From: Pleurostoma richardsiae
Taxonomy: Eukaryota; Ascomycota; Sordariomycetes; Calosphaeriales; Pleurostomataceae
Reading direction: 5' to 3'
DNA: 64,000 nucleotides
Assembly: GCA_030052745.1 (NCBI GenBank)
Contig: JANBVO010000067.1
Location: 61,455-125,454 of the forward strand
This document shows, piece by piece, positions 45,412 through 54,494 of this stretch. Every line of letters begins with the position of its first letter. Within the stretch, counting starts at the first letter, position 1. Under the pieces are notes generated by a model. It saw nothing but the letters and a program-made list of their open reading frames with translations. It had not been told where the DNA came from and did not search any database. A program made the translations under genes and the position numbers.

Positions 45412-48400
45412 TCATCCTACTGTGCTCTGTATGCCACTCCCAAAGATCTCATCCTTCCGTGTCCTCCTCTCCCACACCACCGCTCCGTCGCTCCTGCGCT
45501 TGAAGTACAGGATTCGATGCTGTGGGATAAACTCCTCATCCGTCAGCTCGCTCTTCCACGCTTCTAGCGGCCTCTCCCTCGCGCCTAGGAACCGGTCCTC
45601 GTACCCGACAAGATAGTCTCCGCTGTCCATCCCGGCGTCCCACCGCAGCCTATTCATGACGTCCGCCGCCGTGCGGAAGCGGCCCGCGCCAGCGGGCTTG
45701 TGCACTGCTGACTGATCTTCCACTGCGTTTTTAGTCTTCTTCTTGCCCTTCTTGGCCGCCGACGCCCCAAGCAGTTCCGCTTCGTATTCCTCGTCGTCGA
45801 CGTCCTGGAGCTCCTCCTCCTCCTCCTCCTCCTCCTCCTCCTCCTCCTCATCCGACTCGTCATCCCCGACGGTGTACTCACCCCACTCGCGGCCGTCAAG
45901 CTGGAGATCGCCCAGGTCGCCCCGGCCAACGACGGATGCGGCCACCCATGACGAACTCGCGCTGAAGTACCTCTCCTCGCCGCGGATCTGCTCCTCGAAG
46001 CGGCGCAGCACTCCCTGCAGCGCCCCGAGCGCGTCCTTCATCTCGTCCCTGGTCACCGACTGGTCCGCCGGCCTGTCGAGGCCGACGAGGTAGCACCCCT
46101 GGTAGTCCCGGCTGTCGCTCCCGTCATCGCCGGCTGCGTTGCCGTCGACGTCAGCAGCGGCGACGAACCGCGCGGGCCAGATGCGCGCGTGGATGCTGGG
46201 CAGCCGTCGGCTGATGTCGACGAGGAGCAGCACGCAGCGCGACTCAAGCCAGCCGATCAGGGAGCTGCCCTTCGCCAGGGACAGACCCCAGTACTGGACG
46301 TCGATCTTGACGTAGCTCTTGTACGCGGCGAGAAAGTCGGCCGCGCCACCGCTGCTGAGACCGCTCTCAGACGTGGGCGATGCACCACCGGAGGCGCCAA
46401 GGAATGCCGCCCAGGTCATACCCTCTTGGGATAGGAGCCGATCTGCCCTGGATAACTCTTCTACGATAGTCCTCACGGACGGTACCGAGGCGGCCTGAGC
46501 GGTGTTCAGGCTTGGAGGGTAGTATCCTAGGATGGCGAGGGGTTCTCTGGCGGTCCGGGTGTAGGGCAGCCGCTGCTTGTGGAAGAAGGGGTCAAAGGCG
46601 GCCTCTGTCTTCCAGTCGAAGGACGCATAGTGGCCGAAGAAGGTCGTGAGGATGTCCGGCACCGATGGTGACGAGCCGCTGTCGTGGGCAAGAGACTTAC
46701 AGACACGGGCCAGCAGGATCGCAATCTGGATCCCACCAAGATAGCCGAATCGGGCGGTGTAAATGCCCCGGCTCTTGGACCAGGTCTTGAGGAAGCGGTG
46801 TGCCAACCGAAAGTTGACCATGTCTGGGATGGAGCTCTTCAGGTAGTGTAGGTCCCGGACCGCCTTCAGCTTTGAAAGAGTCTGGGCGGACAAAGTCCAG
46901 ACGGGATCGTAGGTTGGAAGCCTCAGGACGCCTGGCCAGTTTTCGGCAACCGTAGTCGCTGGGCAGTATTGAAGATCGACCTTGACGCCCTGGACATCCA
47001 GCTCCAGCATGGTGCCTGTGTTCGCTTTGACTCGTCTCAGAATCCTCACGCTCTGATCTGCTGCTTTCCTTAGCCTCTGAACGGCGAGCATGAAGAAGGT
47101 CCTAGAGCTAAATGGTCCAACGCAAAGACAGTCGATGTCCGATGACGAAGTCCAAACTCCTAGCCCGTATGAGCCAACAGGAACAATAATAAGAGGATAT
47201 TGGGGTTTGTTGTGTCCCTGAGTATCCGTTGCATCTGGGTACTGATCAATGATAATCTCTCTGAGCATCTCGAGGGTTGCCGACCGCTTCTGCGCCTCTT
47301 CCAGAGTCGGGAAGACATGGAGCGTAGAAAGGCATTCTCTCAATCTATGAAAGTCCGACAGGCTACTTGGAGCCTTCTTCGAATGAATAGGCACGACTTG
47401 GTCTTCGAGACCAGACGAGTGTTCGCTAGGATTTGACCCGACTCCGAAGGTGCATCTCACACCCCAGTGGTCGCTCGCATAGCTCCTTTTTGTCTTCTTC
47501 GGTGTCACTGCGGTTGCGTCGGTAACGAATCCAAACTGGTTGAACTTTTCAACCCGGAGGACATCCTCTCCTCTCACGAGAATCCGGTCGTATCTCTGTG
47601 GCCGCATATTGAACCCGCTTCCCACGATCTCGGCAGCGACGTCATTTATTGTCGGATCGTAGGTTGCCCCCTGCTCCCCCTCGAAAGCTTCCTCGCTGTC
47701 CTCTTCAGATACGTCACCCCTCTCCAGATGGGCTGTCATCCACCCATCAATGAACCCAGCGTCCATGAAGGCTGTTTCGAAGCCCGCGAGCCAAGAGCTA
47801 GTCTGCGAGGAGATGGCTCTCCTCTCGAGAGCCGCTTCGATGGTGTACGATGACGTCGTGATATTGAAGTCTCCGGCGAGAATTGCGGGGTGTTCAGGGT
47901 ATTCTGAGCCCAAATGCTTGAGTATACGCTGGATCTCTGCCTTCCTGGCAGCGACGGAACCATCTTTAAGACCGTGGGTGAAATGTACAGCGGCCACCAC
48001 GAGCGGAACAAACTCAGTATCCTCCCATTTGCCGATGTCTGTGAATTTGGCAACAAGTGATCCTTTGTGATCGCGTTGAAAGGGGACAAACTCCCACTCG
48101 AACTGTCGCCGAGCGAGCATCACAATATTGTTATGGCTCGGTAAGGGCTCAATGTCCGGTTGGTATGGCGGACCGTGACTGGAAAATGGATAGGTCTCCC
48201 GGATGCCTCCGTCTTCCAGTAGGAAGGATAGGAAATCGTCTGTCACTTCCTGTAATAGGACAACATCTGCAATTGCCAGCTGTGACAAGATGTTCTTGAC
48301 GAGAAGGGGATATCGAGCCTGAGAAGGCGGGTACTGGAATTCCGCCAGAACATTATATGAAGCAACCGATAACTGTGTCGGTGAAAGATTTTCACCTTCG

Positions 48401-49179
48401 GACGAAGTTGTCCTGTACGGCTTCCATAGTCCAGTTTTAGTTGAGAATCTGTAGGTAGTGCCAGGAACAACCGAGACCTCCTCTGCTCTCGTGTCACTTA
48501 GACTTAACTTTTCTAGGCCATCAGGAACGTCGTAAAATCCCAGTGGTGGAGACGGGCGTGATGGGACGCTGCTTGCTGAAAGAGGCACAGTTGCCCACAA
48601 CTTCATCTGGCTGGAGTTGACGCTGTCGACCTGCCGCCGCTCACGAATGAGGATATAGAGCTGCTCAACATCCCACTCGACTGCAGGCAACAAGCTGGCC
48701 TTCTGGAGGAGAAACTGGTGCCAGTTGTCAAGAGCATTCTGGCTCTGGCCAATGGTCATGTGCATCCGGTAGCTGTTGTCTTTCTGACCCAAGCGACTGA
48801 GGATCGCTCCCCGTAGCCCTTTGAGTCGGTTGGAGCGGTCCATATCAGGATCACATATGAATATGGTGTTGTCATGGCGGTGGTGAAAGACATCTGCCGA
48901 GTCAAGGCAGAGGTGTAGGTTGCCATCGCACCCATCCTCTGCTGTCCAGCTATCTATTCCCAAGCGGACCAAGGCCGCAGCCCTCTCCAGGGCGTCAATT
49001 CTGACGAATGGGTAAATCAAATTGATGTGCGGAGGCCACTTTCCATACGCTTTGTCGTATAGTGATCGTAGCCGATCGATCGATGCCCACAGGTGCTGAG
49101 GTGGCACGATGCAGAGTGCTGTCTCGTAAGAGCTCACAAAAAGCTGCTGCGAGTCCGCGAAGCCCCCAGGCGTCGCCAT
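45412..49179 (-). CDS. Four-domain candidate RNA-repair protein: 2H phosphoesterase, EEP, nucleotidyltransferase, MJ1316/DUF504
   Basis: One uninterrupted 1255-residue frame with four domains tied to nucleic-acid end processing. (1) 2H/2'-5' RNA ligase-like phosphoesterase, about 10-200: paired motifs HINLIYPF (His51) and HMTIGQS (His140). (2) Endonuclease/exonuclease/phosphatase domain, about 270-590: SYNVLAEF, LLQEVT (Glu311), AGDFN (436-439) and SDHWG (569-573), closest by eye to TDP2-type enzymes. (3) Poly(A)-polymerase/tRNA-nucleotidyltransferase-like domain, about 610-1000: GSYGLG (669-674), DID (681-683) and a third carboxylate in KVDLQY (Asp735). (4) C-terminal MJ1316/DUF504 domain, 1171-1255: DVMNRLRWD, LVGYEDRFLG and FIPQHRILYFKR. 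A 13-Glu tract (1111-1123) precedes it. All visible catalytic residues are intact. Family knowledge predicts that DUF504 binds RNA cyclic-phosphate or processed ends. Repair or extension of broken RNA is inference. The start is the ATG at 49179, since the upstream frame opens only with TTG. Confidence 0.9.
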   Translation of the reverse strand: MATPGGFADSQQLFVSSYETALCIVPPQHLWASIDRLRSLYDKAYGKWPPHINLIYPFVRIDALERAAALVRLGIDSWTAEDGCDGNLHLCLDSADVFHHRHDNTIFICDPDMDRSNRLKGLRGAILSRLGQKDNSYRMHMTIGQSQNALDNWHQFLLQKASLLPAVEWDVEQLYILIRERRQVDSVNSSQMKLWATVPLSASSVPSRPSPPLGFYDVPDGLEKLSLSDTRAEEVSVVPGTTYRFSTKTGLWKPYRTTSSEGENLSPTQLSVASYNVLAEFQYPPSQARYPLLVKNILSQLAIADVVLLQEVTDDFLSFLLEDGGIRETYPFSSHGPPYQPDIEPLPSHNNIVMLARRQFEWEFVPFQRDHKGSLVAKFTDIGKWEDTEFVPLVVAAVHFTHGLKDGSVAARKAEIQRILKHLGSEYPEHPAILAGDFNITTSSYTIEAALERRAISSQTSSWLAGFETAFMDAGFIDGWMTAHLERGDVSEEDSEEAFEGEQGATYDPTINDVAAEIVGSGFNMRPQRYDRILVRGEDVLRVEKFNQFGFVTDATAVTPKKTKRSYASDHWGVRCTFGVGSNPSEHSSGLEDQVVPIHSKKAPSSLSDFHRLRECLSTLHVFPTLEEAQKRSATLEMLREIIIDQYPDATDTQGHNKPQYPLIIVPVGSYGLGVWTSSSDIDCLCVGPFSSRTFFMLAVQRLRKAADQSVRILRRVKANTGTMLELDVQGVKVDLQYCPATTVAENWPGVLRLPTYDPVWTLSAQTLSKLKAVRDLHYLKSSIPDMVNFRLAHRFLKTWSKSRGIYTARFGYLGGIQIAILLARVCKSLAHDSGSSPSVPDILTTFFGHYASFDWKTEAAFDPFFHKQRLPYTRTAREPLAILGYYPPSLNTAQAASVPSVRTIVEELSRADRLLSQEGMTWAAFLGASGGASPTSESGLSSGGAADFLAAYKSYVKIDVQYWGLSLAKGSSLIGWLESRCVLLLVDISRRLPSIHARIWPARFVAAADVDGNAAGDDGSDSRDYQGCYLVGLDRPADQSVTRDEMKDALGALQGVLRRFEEQIRGEERYFSASSSWVAASVVGRGDLGDLQLDGREWGEYTVGDDESDEEEEEEEEEEEEELQDVDDEEYEAELLGASAAKKGKKKTKNAVEDQSAVHKPAGAGRFRTAADVMNRLRWDAGMDSGDYLVGYEDRFLGARERPLEAWKSELTDEEFIPQHRILYFKRRSDGAVVWERRTRKDEIFGSGIQSTVG
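45811..45849. repeat. (CTC)13 trinucleotide repeat coding for polyglutamate
   Basis: Thirteen perfect CTC units, GAG on the coding strand, giving 13 consecutive Glu before the DUF504 domain. A perfect tract of this length is prone to slippage. Confidence 0.95.
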
Positions 49180-50099
49180 GGCTAGAGGTGTTTCGGTCAA
49201 ATTCTCTATGTGTTCGTTTTTGATGTAAAGATGAATGATGATGAATGAGATGAGGTAATATAAAGTACAGCTATGCAGGAGAATCCGGACTTGCTCGGCT
49301 GAAATGGAGGACGTGATAGGGAGAATAGAGAGCCTGGATGTGACATGGAGTCCTGACCTTTTGTAATTTGAACAACGCTGAATGGCCTCGAATAAAGCAG
49401 CAATGACATCCAGAGAATACCTATCTATGCAGCAGCAGAACGTACCTTACCGGCCTTACCTTGTTCGTGTGGTGATTTCAGCGTCTCCATCACGGTCGAA
49501 CTAGAACGGGGCTGAGTGACTCCTCAGGATGCCAGGGCGGGCGCGCGCTGTGGCGGGGCAAACAGCTGTTTGGTGTGAGTCTGCGGGCGTTGATGAGCTT
49601 CACAGGATAATATGACTCTTATTGATCCTCTTTAGGTCTGGATTGCCTGTTGCAATGCTGCCACTGAATGCATTTGGTGATATTCGATGCTTGAAATAGG
49701 CTCGGGGTGACTCATTTGGGAGGCTGGATCATCGCCTAGTCCCGCGACACAGGTCCGCTGGTTGTCAGGTTGACCCTTCGCTTTTATAGTAATTATGTAA
49801 GTGCCATCAACTATTGAACAAGTATATCCAGCGTCTTGGAAATGATTCGGTGTTGTTCGCCCTTGCGCAGTAGAATCGAACACAGACTGTTTCTGTATTT
49901 AGAGGACATAGAGATCATGTCTATACCGCAAAGTTACCGTAATGAGAGAGAATTCCATGACGAAAGATTGAAACCAACCAACACCACCGCTCCCGTATCC
50001 AAGAACCCAAACCCGTGATCCTCCAGAGCCGAGTTGATATCAGACATTAAGGTATAGTATATTCGTAGTGTTCCCGAGAAAAGGAAGGTGTCCGCCCGC
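49180..50099. other. Region upstream of the four-domain gene
   Basis: Between the start of the four-domain gene and the stop of the next minus-strand gene. AT-richer than average, with an 83-codon minus-strand open frame (49632-49883) that shows no motif. Tested for a tRNA near the TTCGATTC-like sequence at about 49865; no cloverleaf forms. Confidence 0.45.
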
Positions 50100-51257
50100 C
50101 TACACCTCCGGGCCCCAGTCCACTATCGAGACGCCCTTGCCCTTGCCCTCCATGATGACCTCTAGCTTGTCCTCGTTGGTGACCCAGCCGTGCCTCTTGG
50201 TCGCGACCGCGTAGCGGATGGGGTCTTTCCACTCCCGCCACCACGTCTCCTCGCTCTGCACCGCGCACCGGCGGCCCTCCTCGCCGTGCGGGTGCGTCGC
50301 GAACGGCCACACCGCCTTGGCCACCTCATATTGCCTCTTGCCCGTGAAGAGCGTCGTGATGCCCGTGAAGAACTTGTTGACTTTGTCCGGGTTCTGCACC
50401 ACCACCCGCGCGTGCGTCAGCGGGAACGAGACCCCCACGGCGCCCTTGTACCCCGTCGCCGCCACCAGGCTGCGCACCTGCCCTTCCAGCCACGCCGTGT
50501 CCAGGTTCACCACCACCCGCTCCAGCGTGAACGTCTTGACCGGGCCGGTGTCCTCGATGAACCGCCGGCACCACTCCTCCAGCCCGCCCTCGCTCACCTC
50601 CGGCCGCGCCGTCGGCTTGCTGCTGCCCCGCAGCGCCGGCTCCCCCGACCCCACGCACCGGATGTAGTCCATCCGCTGCCGCGGGTCCTCCGGGACCAGC
50701 AGGTGCATCAGGTTGAGCTTGATGTCGAAGTCCACCTTGCGTCCGCGGCTGCCCGTGATGTGCACCTGCGGCTTGGGCGGCACCGTCGACTGCGCCCGGA
50801 TGAGCGACACCAGCGCCGCGACGGTGCTGGACAGGTACGGCGCCGTCGACTTGATCGTCGTGGTGTCCGCCGAGAGGTTGAACAGCGGCGGCGAGTATAG
50901 CCGGTAGTCCAGGACCGGCAGCCCCGGGTACTTCTGGGGCCCTTTCGGCAGCCGAGCCGGTGCCAGATCCGCCTGAGAGGGGCTAGAGGGCCCGGAGTAC
51001 GGCGGTGGTGTCGGCTCCCGGGGCTGGTCGTAGTGGAGTCCGGAAGTCGAAGCGGAGGCGGAGGCGGAAGTGGAGGCGGAAGCCTTGGTCACACCCTCCT
51101 CCTGCTGCACCGGGACGGCGTTGCTGGTTCCGGGTGGACTGCTGGCGGATTGGGGTGATGATGGGCCGGCCTCTTGCTGCTGCTGCTGGCGGTCCAGCTC
51201 ATCATAGTGGGCCTGCAGCCGCTGTTTCTCGGAGAGGCCTTGTGGTGGTTGAGACAT
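50100..51257 (-). CDS. Unrecognised protein with disordered N-third and globular C-domain
   Basis: Single-exon protein of 385 residues that I cannot name. Residues 1-110 are disordered: a Gln run (RQQQQQEAG), Ser/Ala repeats (ASTSASASASTSG) and Pro-rich PPPYSGP, the last a PY-type motif that could bind WW domains. Residues 120-385 look globular, with LPVLDYRLYSPPLFNL, HITGSRGRKVDFDIKLNL and DPRQRMDYIRCVGSG, followed by TLERVVVNLDTAWLEGQV, GVSFPLTHARVVVQNP and the Trp-rich TWWREWKDPIRYAVATKR. There are no membrane spans or signal peptide. Strong GC3 bias and the clean domain support coding status. The start at 51257 is the first ATG; the frame above it opens only with GTG. Confidence 0.8.
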   Translation of the reverse strand: MSQPPQGLSEKQRLQAHYDELDRQQQQQEAGPSSPQSASSPPGTSNAVPVQQEEGVTKASASTSASASASTSGLHYDQPREPTPPPYSGPSSPSQADLAPARLPKGPQKYPGLPVLDYRLYSPPLFNLSADTTTIKSTAPYLSSTVAALVSLIRAQSTVPPKPQVHITGSRGRKVDFDIKLNLMHLLVPEDPRQRMDYIRCVGSGEPALRGSSKPTARPEVSEGGLEEWCRRFIEDTGPVKTFTLERVVVNLDTAWLEGQVRSLVAATGYKGAVGVSFPLTHARVVVQNPDKVNKFFTGITTLFTGKRQYEVAKAVWPFATHPHGEEGRRCAVQSEETWWREWKDPIRYAVATKRHGWVTNEDKLEVIMEGKGKGVSIVDWGPEV

Positions 51258-53384
51258 CTCTTCTTGCTGTTTCTGCACAGTCTGTTTCACTCTGCTTCCT
51301 CACCTCCTCCCGCTGTTCGCGGCTGCCTCTCACCGTGGGCTTGGATGACCTCAGCTGAGATCACCAAGCAGTGGCTTATTTTGTGGCGTCCCAGTCTCAA
51401 TTCGAGTGGTCGAAGCTCTCTGTCCTTTACGAGCTACGCCGGACGTGTTTCTCAGGCTTGATCGGAAGACGAGAGAGGAATTGGATTCACAACTCCCCAC
51501 AAGGATTCAGTGGCCTTAACAAGTGGTTCGAGACAGTCTGCCGTGAGAGCCACGCTAAGGCAGCCCTCAGCCGAAAGGAGATTTACGTCGCGAGAGGTGG
51601 CGCAGCAGGCTGATTCCGAGTCCTGCATTGGCGGCTGCCTGACTCAGGATGGCGTGGCCCCTCCTGTTTATCGACACTGCCTCCAGTCTCATCGTACTGT
51701 CGTTTATTAGTTCTCTGGCCCTCATCTCTACGTCTGCACGCAAGCTGGACGGGTGGCCCGGCGGTCACTCCGAGATGGCGGCCTCAACTCCGGCCGGGGC
51801 TCGGCCTGCAGCCCAGTCTCGCTAAGTAATCACTACGCTGGTGACGATGTCTCGACGCGAGTGAAGAGGTCAGGAGGTACGGTATGCGTTGTTGTCGTCC
51901 CCGGTTGGTGACCTCTCCTGCAAGTTGGGCAGATACGCGGGAACCAATGCTCCATTCCCGATCCTACCGCTTGCTCTCTTCATTTTTCATAATCCTTCCT
52001 CGAGTTGCATAAAAGCGCACATACGTCTGCACCGCGATAGGTCATTCAGAGCCTCGGGATTTCATCTTCCTCATCTTAACTGTGACATCCTCCGTCAAGC
52101 ATTTGGCAAGCTGCAGGTGGAGGGCCGCCTCGCTGGCAGCTTGGTTGGCTTTTTCATATATCAGTGTTCTCAGAGTCTCTGTGCGCGTCTCGCATCAATA
52201 TACCTGTCAGGCTCGCAACCCCAGGATTTGCCTTTTTAGGGGCCTAGATCGTTCAATAGGACATCTACCAGGGGCGAGATCTTCGTGGCTTCAGCCCAAC
52301 CCAGCTGTTCCGGCAAATTGGGACTGTGCGCTGGCCGCCCGGACTTCCCTAAGCCGTCAGCCAGCCCTGTGTTCCCAACGTCGCTGCGTCGGCGATATTC
52401 AGATTGGTGGAGACAGCTAATTAAGCCGCCCTGCCTATCCCTCCCTTTGGTATTGTCCCAGCATCTGGAGCGCCTCTCCAGTCGGCTCAAAGCCAGCCGG
52501 CAGTCCCGCTGCAGAGGAGAGAAGCTGCACTTCCAAAAGCGGTCGTGCCAGCCCGCCATAAGCGGCTCTTGACGGCTTGTGCTGCCCAATCGCGGCTCCA
52601 TCGCGTGCTGGCACACCATCCACCACCACTGTGTGAATCCCGCCGTGCTTCTCCGTCGCGCTGCGCTGACGGGCCAAGACTCGGTACATGATGATTTGCA
52701 GTCGTTTACTCCTTCGACTCGGACATCGTCGTGGCTGGTCTTACTGAGCACTCCGTACTGAAATGGAAGAGCATATGACGTCGAGACTGAGATCCGAGCA
52801 TGCTCGCCTCGTTGCGACGCTGTTCTTGGCTGTCGTATGTCTTCAACCTCCGTTGAGGTCTATATAGAGACCCGGAAAAGGCTTCATCACTTCCCCCAGC
52901 CTTGCGTGTCATACTCCTACCTGGGTTGTACTCTATACTTTTCTCGGCCAGATCTACGTCCTGACATTGACCAGACCTGTGGTTTTCACGGGTGTCGCTG
53001 TCGCTACCGTAAGGCTATCACTTCTGCTGCATCACCATGATGATGCATATCCAACGGCTGACAGGAATAATCTCACATGCATAGCCTGTAGTTCACTTGT
53101 CGCAGCCTTCTATAACTGTGTCTCCCGTCGACCCCCAAGACGTTGCTCGACCAACGTCTTGTCCCTGGCCGGCGCTGGGTTGACTTCTCTCAACCTCCCT
53201 GCACACGAAGCCATCCAAAGCCCGGGGCCTCAAGTCCAAGTCCTGGAGATCTTCCATCTCTGCCTCTCGGCGGTCTCGTCCTCCTTGCGGTGCTCTGATT
53301 AGCTGCGAACTCTGTGCTGTTCCTCCTTTTTCCAAGCCACAGGTCGCGGTGCTCACTGAGCCATCACCAGCTGCAAACACCACC
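51258..53384. other. 2.1-kb intergenic region
   Basis: No supportable gene. The longest frame (52236-52751, minus, 171 codons) and an overlapping one (52435-52689) have no motifs, and neither could be extended by sensible introns. Confidence 0.4.
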
Positions 53385-53684
53385 ATGGTCACCGCCCTCC
53401 AAACGAGCGACAGGCTGCGCCGGCGCGTCGTCACCAACTTGCGCAAGTTCCTCAACCACCCTGACCCCCTTGGCACCACCGCGGTTGCCATCCCTGCGAA
53501 TCGCATTGTGACCGTCCCTGGCGGCGTGGCCGACCATCCGGTGGGGCGCGCCACCCAGGGCTGCTCCGTGGCGGCGATCACCGGGGAGCCGTGCTGCTGC
53601 TGCCGCCCATCGCCACCGCCGTACGCGCGAGAGCTAAGGCCGCCGCCAAGCTACTCGCCTCGAGACGAGAGAGGCCATAAGTGA
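53385..53684 (+). CDS. Possible small protein with CCCC and PPPY motifs
   Basis: A 99-codon frame with a strong start context (CACCATGG) and a tight basic N terminus (SDRLRRRVVTNLRKFLN), then AVAIPANRIVTVPGGVADHP. Near the C terminus are four adjacent Cys (EPCCCCRPS), a possible palmitoylation site, and two PY-like motifs (SPPPYA, PPPSYS), the first matching the PPxY consensus for Rsp5-type ubiquitin ligases. No family is recognised, and a chance frame in GC-rich DNA remains possible. The upstream 2 kb would be its promoter. Confidence 0.3.
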   Translation: MVTALQTSDRLRRRVVTNLRKFLNHPDPLGTTAVAIPANRIVTVPGGVADHPVGRATQGCSVAAITGEPCCCCRPSPPPYARELRPPPSYSPRDERGHK

Positions 53685-54494
53685 AGCGAGCGTGCAATCA
53701 CTTCGAGCAGCTGGATGGCTACGGCGGCCGTTATGGTGTTGCCATGCCCTCCTTGTGCTAGATGGCTGTGTCGGGGTCTCTCATCTGGGAAGGCGAGAGG
53801 GTGGCTCATTCAGGCAGAGAAGCGAGCCATAATGAATAATATGATGAGACGAGCCGAGATCGGCGCTCTGCTGGTCATAGGTCATCGGCGTTGGGAGAGT
53901 GCAAAGTTCGCGACGGCAGCAGAGAGGAAAAGGGGTGCGGGTGCGGACAGACGGATTGCTGTATGGTCCTCTTTCGAAGAGAGCACCTTAGCTAATTCCA
54001 TACTGGGCATAATATACACTGCCATTCTCTCTTTCTTGTCTCACACAATCTCCATCCGGGCGTACTTTAAGACCGATTCCGGCCTCGAGGTTCTTGCTTT
54101 TCCTTTGCCATTTCGTCATGTTTCATTAAAGCTGTTCAACGAACACGCAGAATTCCATATACCAACCTGTTTTGGGTATCATCATGCGTAAATAGTAGTC
54201 TTACAAACAATCTGCGTTGCAATTAGCCTGGAAAGTTCGCTCATAGCACGGAAGCAGAAGCATACCGCAGGTCGTTACCTGATTTTCCCCGTTGACGGAG
54301 GCAAAGAAGGTAGGTTCGCCGACCTTCCCGGTCCCTTTGTCTGAGGAGCTGCCGAAAACGTTGGCCTGCTCGTGCTTCCCAAGATGTTCATAGGAGCAGG
54401 GGACAGACCAACGGTCCCCAAATCAGAATCTAATGGTGCTGGCACGCCGTAGTCAACCAAATGGACCAATTCTTAGTTCCCTGGCATCAACCAG
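53685..54494. other. Intergenic region between convergent genes
   Basis: No supported feature. The frame at 53715-54191 lacks motifs and overlaps AT-rich sequence. Confidence 0.45.

Noticed and set aside
49840-49900. Possible tRNA T-arm (TTCGATTC-like) on the minus strand
   Set aside because: No acceptor, D or anticodon stems can be formed around it.
50190-50900. 236-codon Arg/His-rich frame on the plus strand
   Set aside because: It is antisense to the minus-strand protein at 50.1-51.3 kb. The extreme Arg/His/Pro composition marks it as non-coding.
52236-52751. 171-codon minus-strand frame
   Set aside because: Overlaps another frame of similar length on the same strand; neither has motifs or usable introns.
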